From Herbinix sp. (GTDB lineage Bacteria; Bacillota; Clostridia; Lachnospirales; Lachnospiraceae), in the NCBI GenBank assembly GCA_029238935.1, contig JAQZBN010000004.1, forward strand, positions 62,001-126,000: a stretch of 64,000 bases of DNA. The letters run 5' to 3'. Shown in pieces: positions 44,486-53,810 of this stretch (positions within the stretch are counted from its first letter, which is position 1; each line of letters opens with the position of its first letter). The position numbers and the translations under genes were made by a program. The notes beneath the pieces were generated by a model that was given only the letters and a program-made list of their open reading frames with translations, ran no database searches and was not told the origin of the DNA.

Positions 44486-44716
44486 ATGCGAGTATTAGCA
44501 AATTACAATATACTCCCCTTTCAATCACCTATATCCATACTACTTCTTATGTTAGGCGGGATAATGCCAGCTCTATGTGAAATTACTTTAAAGAAAAAAT
44601 ATAACTCCAAAGTCATCTCCGCTATCATCTTGTTGTTTCTATCCTTATTATTTACGATTGTATTTAAAGTGTTATCAAAGAAACAAAAAAGAGGAATTCT
44701 TCCCATCTTACCGTAA
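44486..44716 (+). pseudogene. Possible fragment of a CPBP-type membrane protease gene
   Basis: A 76-codon frame whose product (NILPFQSPISILLLMLGGIM then a basic loop and a hydrophobic run) resembles the N-terminal two helices of CPBP/CAAX intramembrane proteases, where a similar LxxLGGxxP segment occurs. Real members are 220-300 residues and carry EExxxR and FxxxH motifs; none follows here in any frame. There is no ribosome binding site before the ATG. It could be a decayed gene start or a small membrane protein. A small CCCC/GGGG hairpin follows at 44723-44743. Confidence 0.3.
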
Positions 44717-44892
44717 CTGGATACCCCTAAGATATTGGGGTTAGAGACCTATTCCCATCATATTCCAGAACAACCAAAATAGGAATCTTAATGCATCAAC
44801 TCCCTTTGATTTTTGTTTTTATCTGTACTATATTTATTTCAGGAGTTTGTAAAAACAAATCGTTTATACTTGATCGGGAAGGGAAGGAACCT

Positions 44893-45369
44893 ATGAATTT
44901 GCAAGAGAAAATCGAGACCAAGCTTCGTCTTGAATCACATTTTAAGAATGGAGTAAACTGGTATTATTGGATTGCAGCCTTGTCATTAATTAACACTGTA
45001 ATCCTCTTAATGAACGGATCTTGGAGCTTTATTGCGGGATTGGGGATCACGCAAATTGTAGATGCTGGAGCGTATGTATTCCGTGATTATTTGGGTAATG
45101 GAATTGTAATGATTGCACTTCTTATTAATCTGATTATCATAGGGTTCTTTGCACTGATGGGGTTCTATGCTAACAAAAGAGTGAGATGGGTTATTATCCT
45201 TGGTATGATTTTATACAGTATTGATACCTTGATCTTTATCTACACAAAGGACTACATCTCCATAGCCTTCCATGTATATGCTATTTATAGTATTTATAAA
45301 GGCATGAAAGCATGCGATCAGTTGATGGAAATCGAAGAATCAGAGAGAGATTATACAGAAATTTTTTAA
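44893..45369 (+). CDS. Small membrane protein of unknown function
   Basis: About 158 residues with four hydrophobic segments (WYYWIAALSLINTVILLMNG; IVMIALLINLIIIGFFALMG; WVIILGMILYSIDTLIFIY; and a shorter one near HVYAIYSIYKG) and an amphipathic N-terminal helix (LQEKIETKLRLESHF). I recognise no family. I chose ATG 44893 with GGAAGGAA seven bases upstream; the frame is open to 44791 but that part lacks a ribosome binding site and reads like a random hydrophobic stretch. The charged tail ends in DYTEIF. It is monocistronic, convergent with the anti-sigma gene. Confidence 0.7.
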   Translation: MNLQEKIETKLRLESHFKNGVNWYYWIAALSLINTVILLMNGSWSFIAGLGITQIVDAGAYVFRDYLGNGIVMIALLINLIIIGFFALMGFYANKRVRWVIILGMILYSIDTLIFIYTKDYISIAFHVYAIYSIYKGMKACDQLMEIEESERDYTEIF

Positions 45370-45390
45370 GTAAATAAGAATAATTGAAAT

Positions 45391-45480
45391 GACGGATACA
45401 AACCAAATGATATGTTCCATCTTAAGCATTGGAATATATTCACAATCCACTATTTATGAGGATTTTGGTTGGTATCCGTC
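45391..45480. repeat. 90-bp nested inverted repeat between convergent genes
   Basis: The outer arms GACGGATACAAACCAAA (45391-45407) and TTTGGTTGGTATCCGTC (45464-45480) pair with one mismatch. An inner pair ATATGTTCCA / TGGAATATAT lies around 45411-45440. It sits between convergent stops at 45369 and 45492, so it may act as a terminator on both strands or be the remnant of a small palindromic element. No poly-T tract is adjacent. Confidence 0.6.
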
Positions 45481-45491
45481 AATTATTTATT

Positions 45492-46625
45492 TTAATAGAT
45501 ACTCCATTCGATATCTTCCACCGAAAGATTACAGATATAATCTTCATCACATAAATTTATAACATCCTGGGGCTTACCGGTTATTACAATACCATAGCTT
45601 GTAACTCCATTTTCTTGTACATAATCATAAACCGCTTGATAATACCCCTGCTTGTTGTAATTAGCATCATTTAGACGATTTAGCGTATCTATATGATCCA
45701 ATTGGAATTGTAATAATGCTTTAAAATGACTGTCGTAGGCTTTCGCTGTATGGCGATCCTCATATAAAGCAAGCTCATAGTAGGGGTATATACTATTTAG
45801 CTCTTCGTAGATATAACCGGAGCCGGTAGGATCCATTCCAATCAGTGGGAGGATTTGTTTATTTCTTTCACCATTCCGAATTCCAACCCAGGACAGATAA
45901 ATGTTCGGATTCTTCACTTCCAACTCAATTAATTCATCCATGGTAATATCTCGGTCAAAGGATATATTGGCCTGAACCTTAGTGTAATCAGGAAGTACTT
46001 TTAACTTATTCAGTGTTTCTCCCTTATCATAACCCTGCCCGACATAAAAAGGATAGGTGCTATATATAAAGCTGTTAATTACAGGAAATTCATAAAACCC
46101 CCTTAATAGTTCAATCGATCCGTGTTCAATAGTTCCATATTGGTACTCGAAGCCCTTCATTTTGTCATGCTGATAAATAGTGAGATCATAGGAATCTAAT
46201 CCTGTATTTTTTATCACAATATCATTTGTAATTTTATTGGGGAAATGTAATTCTGTTAAAGTAGCTAGTACCATTGTTAGGTCGCTAGTAAATTCCGAAT
46301 ACGTATGAATATCCGGATTGTATAAAACCTCCTTCGTTAAATATGGCTTTATCATATTGTTATAAGCAAAGTACATTGTTAGTACTAAAATCAGGCTCAT
46401 TCCTACTAAAATAATATTGTTGCGTTTTACAGCTCTACGGATCTTCTTCATCTCTACTTTATTTGATTTTAATTGTGGCTCATCAAACTGAAGCTTATAA
46501 TCTTCCGTCTCTGCATAATAATCCGTAAGAACCTGATATCTTAGCAATTCCTCTTCCACCATTTTTATCTCTTGCTCAGTCGCAGTATGATTTACATATC
46601 GCTCCATTATTTCTTTAAAGTTCAT
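45492..46625 (-). CDS. Membrane anti-sigma factor (Sigma_reg_N/Sigma_reg_C type)
   Basis: About 377 residues. The N-terminal about 75 residues (MERYVNHTATEQEIKMVEEE) are a cytoplasmic helical region that would bind the sigma factor. One membrane helix (IILVGMSLILVLTMYFAY, about 90-110) follows, then a large extracellular domain with the YFxxGE-like Sigma_reg_C features (SWVGIRNGERNKQILPLIGM). It would hold the cognate ECF sigma factor inactive until an envelope signal arrives. The gene overlaps the end of the sigma gene by 11 bases, and GGAGGAG lies seven bases before ATG 46623-46625, the start I used. A frame opening two codons earlier touches that site. Confidence 0.88.
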   Translation of the reverse strand: MNFKEIMERYVNHTATEQEIKMVEEELLRYQVLTDYYAETEDYKLQFDEPQLKSNKVEMKKIRRAVKRNNIILVGMSLILVLTMYFAYNNMIKPYLTKEVLYNPDIHTYSEFTSDLTMVLATLTELHFPNKITNDIVIKNTGLDSYDLTIYQHDKMKGFEYQYGTIEHGSIELLRGFYEFPVINSFIYSTYPFYVGQGYDKGETLNKLKVLPDYTKVQANISFDRDITMDELIELEVKNPNIYLSWVGIRNGERNKQILPLIGMDPTGSGYIYEELNSIYPYYELALYEDRHTAKAYDSHFKALLQFQLDHIDTLNRLNDANYNKQGYYQAVYDYVQENGVTSYGIVITGKPQDVINLCDEDYICNLSVEDIEWSIY

Positions 46626-47112
46626 AACCATTCTCCTCCATATATTTTCGCAAGCTTGCTCTGGCTCTACAAATCAAGGTCTTCGTACTACCGTAGGAGA
46701 TATGAAGCAGCTTTGAAATATCAATCAACGACATCTCCGCATAATAATGCAAAATCAATATTTCCTGATACTGTTTCTTAAGACTTTGAATCCCCAGATA
46801 AATCTGCTGACTAATTTCGTTCTTTAGGATACCTTCCAGACCATCTTCTGTGGTATAGCAGTCCGTCTCTTCTACCGTAGCATCAGCTATATGTTTATTT
46901 TTGCGTAACGTATCGATCCATAGGTGTTTGCATACAGCCAATAACCAATATTTAAAATCCTGTCGGCTATCAGATAGACTGATCAATGCTTTCTCAAACG
47001 CTTGACTAACAATATCCTCCGCCAGTTCTTTTTGCCGACACAAGGAGAGGGTATAAACAAACGCAATTGGATAATAACTAATATATAATTGCTCCAAAAT
47101 ATCTCTGTGCAT
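46615..47112 (-). CDS. ECF-type RNA polymerase sigma factor
   Basis: 165 residues, the usual size for ECF sigma factors. Region 2 (about 15-75: ELAEDIVSQAFEKALISL, WLLAVCKHLWIDTLR) binds core enzyme and the -10; region 4 (about 110-160: YQEILILHYYAEMSLIDISK and LLHISYGSTKTLICRARASL) binds the -35. It is first in a two-gene operon with its anti-sigma factor. GGGGG lies five bases before the ATG. Likely targets are envelope stress genes, perhaps its own promoter; I found no clear ECF promoter motif upstream. Confidence 0.93.
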   Translation of the reverse strand: MHRDILEQLYISYYPIAFVYTLSLCRQKELAEDIVSQAFEKALISLSDSRQDFKYWLLAVCKHLWIDTLRKNKHIADATVEETDCYTTEDGLEGILKNEISQQIYLGIQSLKKQYQEILILHYYAEMSLIDISKLLHISYGSTKTLICRARASLRKYMEENGYEL

Positions 47113-47300
47113 GTTATCCCCCTTTCACGATAGAAACGTATATGAAAGCAAATGGTTACAGTCTTGTGCATATTTATTTTATTGTAAACTTTAAAGCAAT
47201 ATCATGACCACAAATACTAATTATATATGTAAATCCACGGTAACTTTAAGGATTCCCTCATTTATTTTTAGATAAGAAATACATCGTACTATCTAGCATT

Positions 47301-47331
47301 AAAAACCCGGGTAACGATTTATTACCCGGGA
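47301..47331 (-). terminator. Intrinsic terminator of the DUF5808-like gene
   Basis: On the minus strand CCCGGGTAA pairs with TTACCCGGG around a short loop, followed by TTTTTAA. It lies 14 bases after the stop of the 47345 gene. Confidence 0.85.
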
Positions 47332-47344
47332 GTACATTTATTAT

Positions 47345-48319
47345 TTAATTTTTATCTTCCAGCACTTTCATCAGTAACTCATAACATTCCATTGTCTTTT
47401 GTTTTGACTTAGAATTAAAGAATACCCAAGTGTCTTTTAGTTGAATTTGTATATAAGGTGAATATCCTCGGTAAACATAAACCTTTGCTCTTCCATATCC
47501 ATCGAGGATAAAATTGCCAAGATAGTATTCATCTGTTGCAGCACCATTGGCTCTTATTCCCCGTTTTGGCAGAGTATCCACCAATGTAATTTCTTTGATA
47601 TCCTGGGTAGCAAACTGATAGTCATATACAGGAGCGTCAATCTCTACAATCCTTCCATTCAGAGTCATTGTAAAGGTTGCAAAGTCCAGGCTCATAAAAA
47701 ATAGGATAACTCCCAGGTAAAATACTAAAGCAATTGCAAGTGCAATATAAGTCAGCAATTTTCCCTTCATTAAAGCCATATTACAGGTACTTCCAGCTCC
47801 AACTCTTTTATTCACCATCATTTTTCTATCATTAGGATTATAATAACTTCCCCCAGCCCAGTATTCATCTTCATCCACATAGATGGGCTCTTTCGTCATC
47901 TTTAATACCTTTTTCATCTTTGGAAGGACCGTATCCTCTGTTACCTGCCGATATGCCAGTTCTATCGGAAACCATCGTTGCTTACTTTTAAGTAATATAA
48001 GCTTTATGTTATATTTCTTAAACAGGTAGTCATACAATACCGTGAAACCTGTTACGATAATTCCGATATAAGCTAATACAAAAGATACATATGGAATAAA
48101 AAATAATGGTATACCAAGGATCACTTCGGTCACTAGAAGTAACAAATTAATCTTATGATATCCATGTACTAGAGCTCTTATCTCGGAATGATTTAACTGT
48201 TCATATGGTAGTGTAACCCCCATAAGAATATTCTTTTTCGGTGTTGTAGAAGATTGGTAAGTTGCATATAAGCAAATACTCACAATCAGCAAAGTAATAA
48301 ACAGGATAATTTGATACAT
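47345..48319 (-). CDS. Polytopic membrane protein with DUF5808-like motif and PH-like C-terminus
   Basis: About 324 residues. It has an N-terminal helix (MYQIILFITLLIVSICLYAT), two more near 75-120, and one near 205-230. Between them is WAGGSYYNPNDRKMMVNKRV, matching the DUF5808 signature (a YYNPxDxRxxVxKR core) often found near DUF1648 proteins. The C-terminal 100 residues (GRIVEIDAPVYDYQFATQDI to YSPYIQIQLKD) resemble a bacterial PH domain. The function is unknown. ATG 48317-48319 is preceded by GGAGGAAG; a frame opening at 48367 would overlap the neighbouring gene. It lies 28 bases downstream of a nucleotidyltransferase gene, probably co-transcribed. Confidence 0.8.
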   Translation of the reverse strand: MYQIILFITLLIVSICLYATYQSSTTPKKNILMGVTLPYEQLNHSEIRALVHGYHKINLLLLVTEVILGIPLFFIPYVSFVLAYIGIIVTGFTVLYDYLFKKYNIKLILLKSKQRWFPIELAYRQVTEDTVLPKMKKVLKMTKEPIYVDEDEYWAGGSYYNPNDRKMMVNKRVGAGSTCNMALMKGKLLTYIALAIALVFYLGVILFFMSLDFATFTMTLNGRIVEIDAPVYDYQFATQDIKEITLVDTLPKRGIRANGAATDEYYLGNFILDGYGRAKVYVYRGYSPYIQIQLKDTWVFFNSKSKQKTMECYELLMKVLEDKN

Positions 48320-48347
48320 AAATCTTCCTCCTTCATGATACACCCCT

Positions 48348-49151
48348 TCAAACCATCCATAATCCATGTTTATCTTTCTTTTGATATCTTTCTAATAATT
48401 CTTCAAACCAGTTCTTAGCTAGTGAAAGCTTGCCCTCAATGTCTTCGATCGAAGCAATTTGAGCAAAGGTCTCCAATTTCTCTTTATCCTCTTTCGGAAT
48501 ATGATGGGAGATATGTAGTAAATAGTAGTCGGCGTTGGCTGGTGTATGAATTAACCTTAGTAAGTCAATCAACGGTTCCAGTACATAACGGTTATAATAA
48601 GCATAGGCTTCCAGATACTGTCTTCTTCGTACATATTTTAAGACACGGCAATGCTGTGTGTAACGATACCTGCATTCTTCCAATCGTGCAGCATTATGCT
48701 TCTCATAAGCCTCTTTATTTTCCTTTTGAAACCGAATGATATCGGCTTTATCAAAGATGACCTTTGCACTTTCTACCAGATTCCCTTCAATATAGATATA
48801 CTCTTCTTTCTCCCTACTATGGAGCTGATAACAAAAATCAATCATCATGAATTCGCTGGTCCCCATCAGGTGATACACTCTCTGACGGAGTTTAGGATGG
48901 GGATGATTCATGTTGTGCTGATAATCGATTGGTGCTAATTCAATCAGAGTCTTTTCCACCACTTCATATACCTGCTGCTCATACTCATCTTCAAAGTCAA
49001 TGTATAAATCAATGTCAGAATACTCGTCTGCCAACCCACTGGCATCAGCACCCTCCAGCCACATTGCATATACATAAGAAAGTGGTTCTAATCTTTCTCT
49101 TAACGTATCTATTATCATAGCCTTATGAATAACTTTTCTACTTTGTTTCAT
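48348..49151 (-). CDS. Nucleotidyltransferase-fold protein (aminoglycoside adenylyltransferase-like)
   Basis: 267 residues. The N-terminal Pol-beta-type nucleotidyltransferase motif reads LEGADASGLADEYSDIDLYI, with the GxxxS-like loop and Asp46, Asp48 as expected metal ligands. The C-terminal helical half (from about 150) resembles those of AadE or lincosamide-modifying enzymes. The first glycine-serine of the canonical GS motif reads GA, so activity may be altered. It may modify an antibiotic or other small molecule, or act in a toxin-antitoxin or signalling context. GAGGG stands before the ATG. It is followed by the DUF5808-like gene. The 499-base region upstream (49152-49650) has no gene I can support. 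Confidence 0.75.
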   Translation of the reverse strand: MKQSRKVIHKAMIIDTLRERLEPLSYVYAMWLEGADASGLADEYSDIDLYIDFEDEYEQQVYEVVEKTLIELAPIDYQHNMNHPHPKLRQRVYHLMGTSEFMMIDFCYQLHSREKEEYIYIEGNLVESAKVIFDKADIIRFQKENKEAYEKHNAARLEECRYRYTQHCRVLKYVRRRQYLEAYAYYNRYVLEPLIDLLRLIHTPANADYYLLHISHHIPKEDKEKLETFAQIASIEDIEGKLSLAKNWFEELLERYQKKDKHGLWMV

Positions 49152-49650
49152 AACCTAACCCTCTCCCCCATTGCACACAATTTTATTGTTTATTTAAGAA
49201 TTTTTACCACTTATCAACCGCTTCCATCTGATTTATAAAAGATTATATACTATCTTACTCTCCCCTATCTGTCTTGATTTCCAAGTCAAGATAATTCAAA
49301 TAAAGAAAAGATCTATTAGATGAACCCTATTTTAAAAAATATAATATCATTATATCATGCCTGTTATCCATATTCTACCATAATTAATTCCTAGATTGGT
49401 ATGCGCATCTCTAACTTTGCAATCGCCTTAACTGTTACCAATAATCTTTTAATATTAAAATTTTTTGATATTTCTTATAACAAGACATCCCCTCCTCATT
49501 GGAGAACTTTTATATAGATTAGCCCTCCTGCAAATTTAGTTTGATGTGCTTTAGAAAAAGGCTTATAATAACTTCTAAATGATCTATCGAATTAATTAGA
49601 GCTAATTATAAGTATTATATTACAAGCTATTCCCTTGAAAGGACTTTGAC
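49152..49650. other. Intergenic region without a recognisable gene
   Basis: About 500 AT-rich bases between the divergent nucleotidyltransferase gene and sfsA. It must contain both promoters. The only structure I see is a short AATTAG-AG-CTAATT palindrome near 49593-49606, about 50 bases before sfsA. Confidence 0.5.
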
Positions 49651-50352
49651 ATGAAATTTAATTATACCATCCTCTATGGCACTTTCCTTCACCGCCCAAA
49701 TCGATTTATCGCTCATATTGCCCTAGAGGGAAATGCCCTGAAGAGCAATGAGGTCGTCTGCCACGTACCAAATACCGGGCGTCTGAGAGAATTGTTAATT
49801 CCCGGAGTTCGTGTAATGTTATCCTACCACCCGTCCTCTACGCGGAAAACGGAATATGAACTACGGATGGTGATGAAGGGTTCCAACTGGATCTCAATTG
49901 ATTCACAACTTCCCAATGCCATTGCTCATGAAGCAATTGCAACTGATGTTATAGAGGAATTGCAGGGATACTCTGTAATTCAGAGAGAACAGCCTTATCA
50001 AAATAGCCGATTCGATCTTAAACTCCTCGGAGAGGATATCTGTTATGTCGAAGTAAAAGGGGTTACCTTAGAAGTGGATGGTTGGACTTATTTTCCCGAT
50101 GCTCCTACCGAACGAGGTCGTAAGCATATTGATGAAATGATTCATGCTGTAAAGAGGGGATACCGAGGAGTAATCTTATTTGTTGTTCAAGTTGAAGATG
50201 CAAAAGGTTTTACTCCCAATGCAGTGACAGATCCTGCCTTTGCCAGGAAAATATCAGAAGCAGCTGAGGCTGGTGTAGAAATCTTAGCTTATCGCTGTCT
50301 GGTCTCGCCCAATGAGGTTCGAATCATTGACCGAATACCGGTAGTGTTATAA
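49651..50352 (+). CDS. sfsA: SfsA family DNA/RNA nuclease (sugar fermentation stimulation protein homologue)
   Basis: A 233-residue SfsA protein. The family core is plain: the opening FLHRPNRFIAHIALEG, CHVPNTGRLRELLIPG, SRFDLKL, CYVEVKGVTL (a PD-(D/E)xK-like metal site with the E-x-K pair), FPDAPTERGRKHIDEM and YRGVILFVVQ. The E. coli protein was first described as stimulating maltose use and later proposed to bind or cut nucleic acid; the true role is uncertain. Length is normal. AAAGG lies eight bases before the ATG. It is monocistronic, followed by a hairpin. Confidence 0.96.
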   Translation: MKFNYTILYGTFLHRPNRFIAHIALEGNALKSNEVVCHVPNTGRLRELLIPGVRVMLSYHPSSTRKTEYELRMVMKGSNWISIDSQLPNAIAHEAIATDVIEELQGYSVIQREQPYQNSRFDLKLLGEDICYVEVKGVTLEVDGWTYFPDAPTERGRKHIDEMIHAVKRGYRGVILFVVQVEDAKGFTPNAVTDPAFARKISEAAEAGVEILAYRCLVSPNEVRIIDRIPVVL

Positions 50353-50361
50353 TCAAAATTA

Positions 50362-50391
50362 TATAAAAAAGGTGGGATATTACTCCCACCT
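50362..50391 (-). terminator. Terminator for the Crp/Fnr gene (minus), also after sfsA
   Basis: GGTGGGA pairs with TCCCACC around six bases. T-rich sequence follows on the minus strand only (CACCTTTTTTAT), so its main job is to end transcription from the regulator gene whose stop is at 50546. On the plus strand it lies just after the sfsA stop. Confidence 0.75.
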
Positions 50392-50545
50392 CAAATTAAC
50401 GATCCATTGTTATTCATTTATATCTTCGAAACTAACCAATTAGTAATACTCTATTCCTATGATATTCAATATTGATTCTTCTCTTATAACTTTAATTATC
50501 TTTCCATTGAAAAAATACACCTTTATCACATTTTGTTATCTAACT

Positions 50546-51235
50546 TCACTCAAGACTAGCACTCAACTCTTCCTTATCCAAAATCTTAAAGCTATTCCCG
50601 TAATAATCAATAATCCCTTCTTCTTTCATTCTGCCCAACTCTCTGCACATCGAGGTTCGGGATACATTAAGGAAATCCGCCATTTCAGTTCGGTTTAACA
50701 TTGTTTGGAACATACTGCTTCCATTTTCAGCGGATTCATTTAATAGAAAGCTTGCGATCTTCTCTCTCATTCCTTTCAGGGTTAACAACTCTAATTTACG
50801 GTTCAAATTCATATTTTTCTCACCCAGAACAACCATCATATTCTGAATTAAGCTAATATGAAAATTACAGCTGTTTCCGCAGGACTTAATAATCCGCTCA
50901 TAGGGTACAAAAAGAATCTTGGCTGCTTCTTTCACCTGAACGGTAACCGGAGACATTCTTTTTACGGTGCAGACAATGCCTTCAGCAAATAGATGGGAAG
51001 GACCTAGAAAGGCCAGAATGTGCTTATTTCCAGCTACACTCTCCTTAATGATCTGAACCATTCCTGATAACACAATCCCTACATAATTAATCTGATCTCC
51101 TGTAAAAAATACATATTCATCCGAATGATAGCTTTTCACCTGAGCATCCAAGCATTTGATCAGATGACCCAGATCATTTTCATCAATCTGGCGAAACAAT
51201 GCGCACTTTTTTAATACCGGTATATAGTTTTCCAT
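50546..51235 (-). CDS. Crp/Fnr-family regulator, probable activator of hcp
   Basis: 229 residues. The N-terminal cNMP-type beta-roll (about 10-120: VFFTGDQINYVGIVLSGMVQ) lacks the Cys cluster of FNR and, at the expected phosphate-binding cassette, the Arg typical for cAMP binding, so the effector differs; heme or nitric oxide sensing is plausible, as in Dnr/HcpR proteins. The HTH is LNRTEMADFLNVSRTSMCREL near 185-210. It is divergent from hcp, and a perfect TGTAGCTATAGCTACA palindrome lies between the two genes. It therefore most probably controls the hcp-hemerythrin module in response to nitrosative or redox stress. The start ATG at 51233-51235 has GGGGAGGAC upstream. Confidence 0.92.
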   Translation of the reverse strand: MENYIPVLKKCALFRQIDENDLGHLIKCLDAQVKSYHSDEYVFFTGDQINYVGIVLSGMVQIIKESVAGNKHILAFLGPSHLFAEGIVCTVKRMSPVTVQVKEAAKILFVPYERIIKSCGNSCNFHISLIQNMMVVLGEKNMNLNRKLELLTLKGMREKIASFLLNESAENGSSMFQTMLNRTEMADFLNVSRTSMCRELGRMKEEGIIDYYGNSFKILDKEELSASLE

Positions 51236-51312
51236 TGCGTCCTCCCCTATCTATCCTTTTCGTATAAAGCTTAAACTGATTCTATTAAGAAAAATCCAAA
51301 ATAATATATTTT

Positions 51313-51355
51313 TGTAGCTATAGCTACAGGTTTTTAATTTTATCTGTATTATACT
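51313..51355 (+). promoter_or_regulatory. hcp promoter with a class II Crp/Fnr-type operator
   Basis: The perfect 16-bp palindrome TGTAGCTATAGCTACA (51313-51328) has its centre at 51320.5. The -10 TATACT is at 51350-51355, which predicts a start near 51362, so the operator centre would be at about -41.5, the classical class II activator position. The -35 is poor, as expected for an activated promoter. Confidence 0.75.
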
Positions 51356-51410
51356 CAAGATGTTCAAGAAAATCAATGAAAATAATGACAATTATAAAGG
51401 AGATATAACG

Positions 51411-53048
51411 ATGGAGAATTTAATGTTTTGTTACCAATGTCAGGAAACAGCCGGATGCACGGGATGTACTAAATTTGGTGTCTGTGGAAAGTCCCCAGAC
51501 CTTTCCAGAATGCAAGACTTACTTATCTATGTTACAAAGGGGTTAAGCGAAGTAACAACAGTACTTAGAGCGCAGGGCGAAGTGATCTCTGCCGATGTGA
51601 ATCATTATATTACGATCAATTTATTTTCTACCATCACCAATGCAAACTTTGATGACGAGGTTTTCTATGCGAGAGTGCAGGAAACATTAAAAATAAAGAA
51701 TGATTTATTAAATAAAGTAGCAAACAAATCTGACCTTTCTGATGCTGCTCTTTGGACTGCATCTACTAGAGAAGAAATGGATGATAAATCTGCAACTGTT
51801 GGTGTTTTAGCAACAGAGAACGAAGACGTTAGAAGCTTGAGAGAGCTTATCATCTATGGATTAAAAGGTTTAGCAGCTTACTTAAAACATGCGAACGAAT
51901 TAAATTATGACAAAGAAGAAGTAAGTGCTTTCATGCAGAAAGCTTTGGCAGCAACCTTAGATGACACCTTAAGTGCAAATGATTTAATTGCACTCACCTT
52001 GGAAACCGGTAAATTCGGTGTAGACGGTATGGCTCTTCTTGACTCTGCTAATACTGGTACTTATGGTAATCCGGAAATCACCAAGGTTAATATCGGTGTT
52101 GGTAACAGACCTGGTATCTTAATCTCCGGACATGATTTAAGAGATTTAGAGCAGTTATTAGAGCAAACCGAAGGAACCGGAATTGATGTATACACCCACT
52201 CCGAGATGCTTCCTGCTCACTACTATCCTGCATTCAAGAAATACAGCCACTTCGTAGGCAACTATGGTAATGCATGGTGGAAACAGAAGGAAGAATTCGA
52301 ATCCTTCCGTGGTCCAATTCTTATGACAACTAACTGCGTAGTTCCTCCGGCAGCTTCCTATAAAGACAGATTATTCACTACCGGTGCAACCGGAATTGCC
52401 GGCTGTATTCATATCGATCGTGACGAGAACGGACTAAAAGATTTCTCCCAGATCATCGAATTAGCTAAGACTTGTGAAGCACCTGTAGAAATCGAAAAAG
52501 GTGAAATCATCGGTGGTTTCGCACACAATCAGGTTCTTGCTCTGGCTGATCAAGTAGTTGGTGCAGTAAAATCAGGAGCAATCAAGAAATTCTTTGTTAT
52601 GGCAGGCTGCGATGGTCGTCAAAAGGCTAGAAATTATTACACCGATTTTGCGAAAGCTCTTCCTCAGGATACGGTTATTTTAACTGCCGGTTGTGCAAAA
52701 TATAAATACAACAAATTAGAATTAGGCGATATCAATGGTATTCCAAGAGTTTTAGATGCTGGTCAGTGTAATGACTCTTATTCCTTAGCACTCATTGCTC
52801 TTAAATTAAAGGAAGTATTCGAGCTTCAGGATATCAATGAACTTCCGATCGCTTTCAACATTGCTTGGTATGAGCAAAAGGCTGTTATCGTTCTCTTATC
52901 CTTACTCTACTTAGGAGTTAAGAACATTCACTTAGGACCTACCTTACCTGCATTCCTTTCCCCGAATGTAGCAAAGGTATTAGTAGAGAACTTCGGTATT
53001 GCCGGTATCGGAACTGTTGAGGATGACATTAAGTTATTCATGGCGTAA
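51411..53048 (+). CDS. hcp: Hybrid-cluster protein (hydroxylamine/nitric oxide reductase)
   Basis: A 545-residue hybrid-cluster protein. The N-terminal cluster motif is C-x2-C-x8-C-x5-C with Cys7, Cys10, Cys19 and Cys25 (FCYQCQE; CGK), matching the class I proteins of strict anaerobes. The C-terminal half has the expected hybrid-cluster ligand regions ([59 protein letters not shown]). It reduces nitric oxide or hydroxylamine and protects against nitrosative stress in the cytoplasm. ATG 51411 is preceded by AAGGAG with good spacing; the frame opens at 51360 but that region contains the predicted transcription start. It is followed by a terminator, then an unknown gene and a hemerythrin. Confidence 0.97.
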   Translation: MENLMFCYQCQETAGCTGCTKFGVCGKSPDLSRMQDLLIYVTKGLSEVTTVLRAQGEVISADVNHYITINLFSTITNANFDDEVFYARVQETLKIKNDLLNKVANKSDLSDAALWTASTREEMDDKSATVGVLATENEDVRSLRELIIYGLKGLAAYLKHANELNYDKEEVSAFMQKALAATLDDTLSANDLIALTLETGKFGVDGMALLDSANTGTYGNPEITKVNIGVGNRPGILISGHDLRDLEQLLEQTEGTGIDVYTHSEMLPAHYYPAFKKYSHFVGNYGNAWWKQKEEFESFRGPILMTTNCVVPPAASYKDRLFTTGATGIAGCIHIDRDENGLKDFSQIIELAKTCEAPVEIEKGEIIGGFAHNQVLALADQVVGAVKSGAIKKFFVMAGCDGRQKARNYYTDFAKALPQDTVILTAGCAKYKYNKLELGDINGIPRVLDAGQCNDSYSLALIALKLKEVFELQDINELPIAFNIAWYEQKAVIVLLSLLYLGVKNIHLGPTLPAFLSPNVAKVLVENFGIAGIGTVEDDIKLFMA

Positions 53049-53113
53049 TCCCTCTTCCTTCTTCACATAGATCTTAGGCAACTCGTCACTTGAATAATTT
53101 TAACCAGAAGAGG

Positions 53114-53156
53114 AAAATCTACCGTAGGAAGCCCCAACTTCTTCGGTAGATTTTTC
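53114..53156 (+). terminator. Intrinsic terminator or attenuator after hcp
   Basis: AAAATCTACCG pairs with CGGTAGATTTT across about 20 bases, followed by TTTTTCT. It lies 66 bases after the hcp stop and 28 before the next gene, so the two downstream genes have their own promoter or depend on read-through. Confidence 0.85.
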
Positions 53157-53183
53157 TATATCACATGAAAGGTATGAATAATT

Positions 53184-53795
53184 ATGAGCGCATTTTTAGG
53201 TCCAATCCATTATTGGTTATTTAATAAAATCAAACGTCAGCAAGATATCGTGAATGAGATTTTTGCAATAAGCAAAGAATTTGGCATAACCATAGAGGAA
53301 GAATGTAAAATCAAATATGGTGAGTTCGAGAAGGAACCCCTGGAGGAAATCATCGACCAGTCCAATATCCACGGATGGTTACAGGAGCGAGTATCACAAG
53401 TGGAATTCCAATATGCTTATGCAGTTACTGAATTACTGAAATTTAATCCAACTGCATTAGAGCAGTTAAAAACCCTTCTATTTCAGAAAGGGGCAGCTCT
53501 AGGAAACGAAATCAACACATCGGAACTTTCCGTACCAGGTATGTTTAAAGTGATTTCCGATAATTTATTGGATGGGATGCCCTGCGATCATGCCAACAGT
53601 TTGGTAGATCAGAATGAAAATGAAGTTGTATGGAAACGTAATCTCTGTGTCCATGAGGATTATTGGTCAGAAGCAGGCGGAGATATCTCAGTATACTATG
53701 AATTACGGGATGCTTTCATGGAAGGTCTAACAAAGTCCTGTGGTATGGAATTTGAAAAGCTGGGTCCCGCTACTTATCGTATTAAAAAGCACTAA
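53184..53795 (+). CDS. Uncharacterised cytoplasmic protein linked to hcp and hemerythrin
   Basis: 203 residues, soluble and helical in appearance, opening with FLGPIHYWLFNKIKRQQDIV. There are conserved-looking Cys/His positions in DGMPCDHANSLV and LCVHEDYWSEAGG that could bind metal or heme. I do not recognise its family. It is 15 bases upstream of the hemerythrin gene and just after hcp, which strongly suggests a role in handling nitric oxide, oxygen or iron-sulfur damage. No signal peptide or membrane helix. The ATG at 53184 has GAAAGG ten bases upstream. Confidence 0.75.
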   Translation: MSAFLGPIHYWLFNKIKRQQDIVNEIFAISKEFGITIEEECKIKYGEFEKEPLEEIIDQSNIHGWLQERVSQVEFQYAYAVTELLKFNPTALEQLKTLLFQKGAALGNEINTSELSVPGMFKVISDNLLDGMPCDHANSLVDQNENEVVWKRNLCVHEDYWSEAGGDISVYYELRDAFMEGLTKSCGMEFEKLGPATYRIKKH

Positions 53796-53810
53796 GAAAG
53801 GAGTAGTAAT

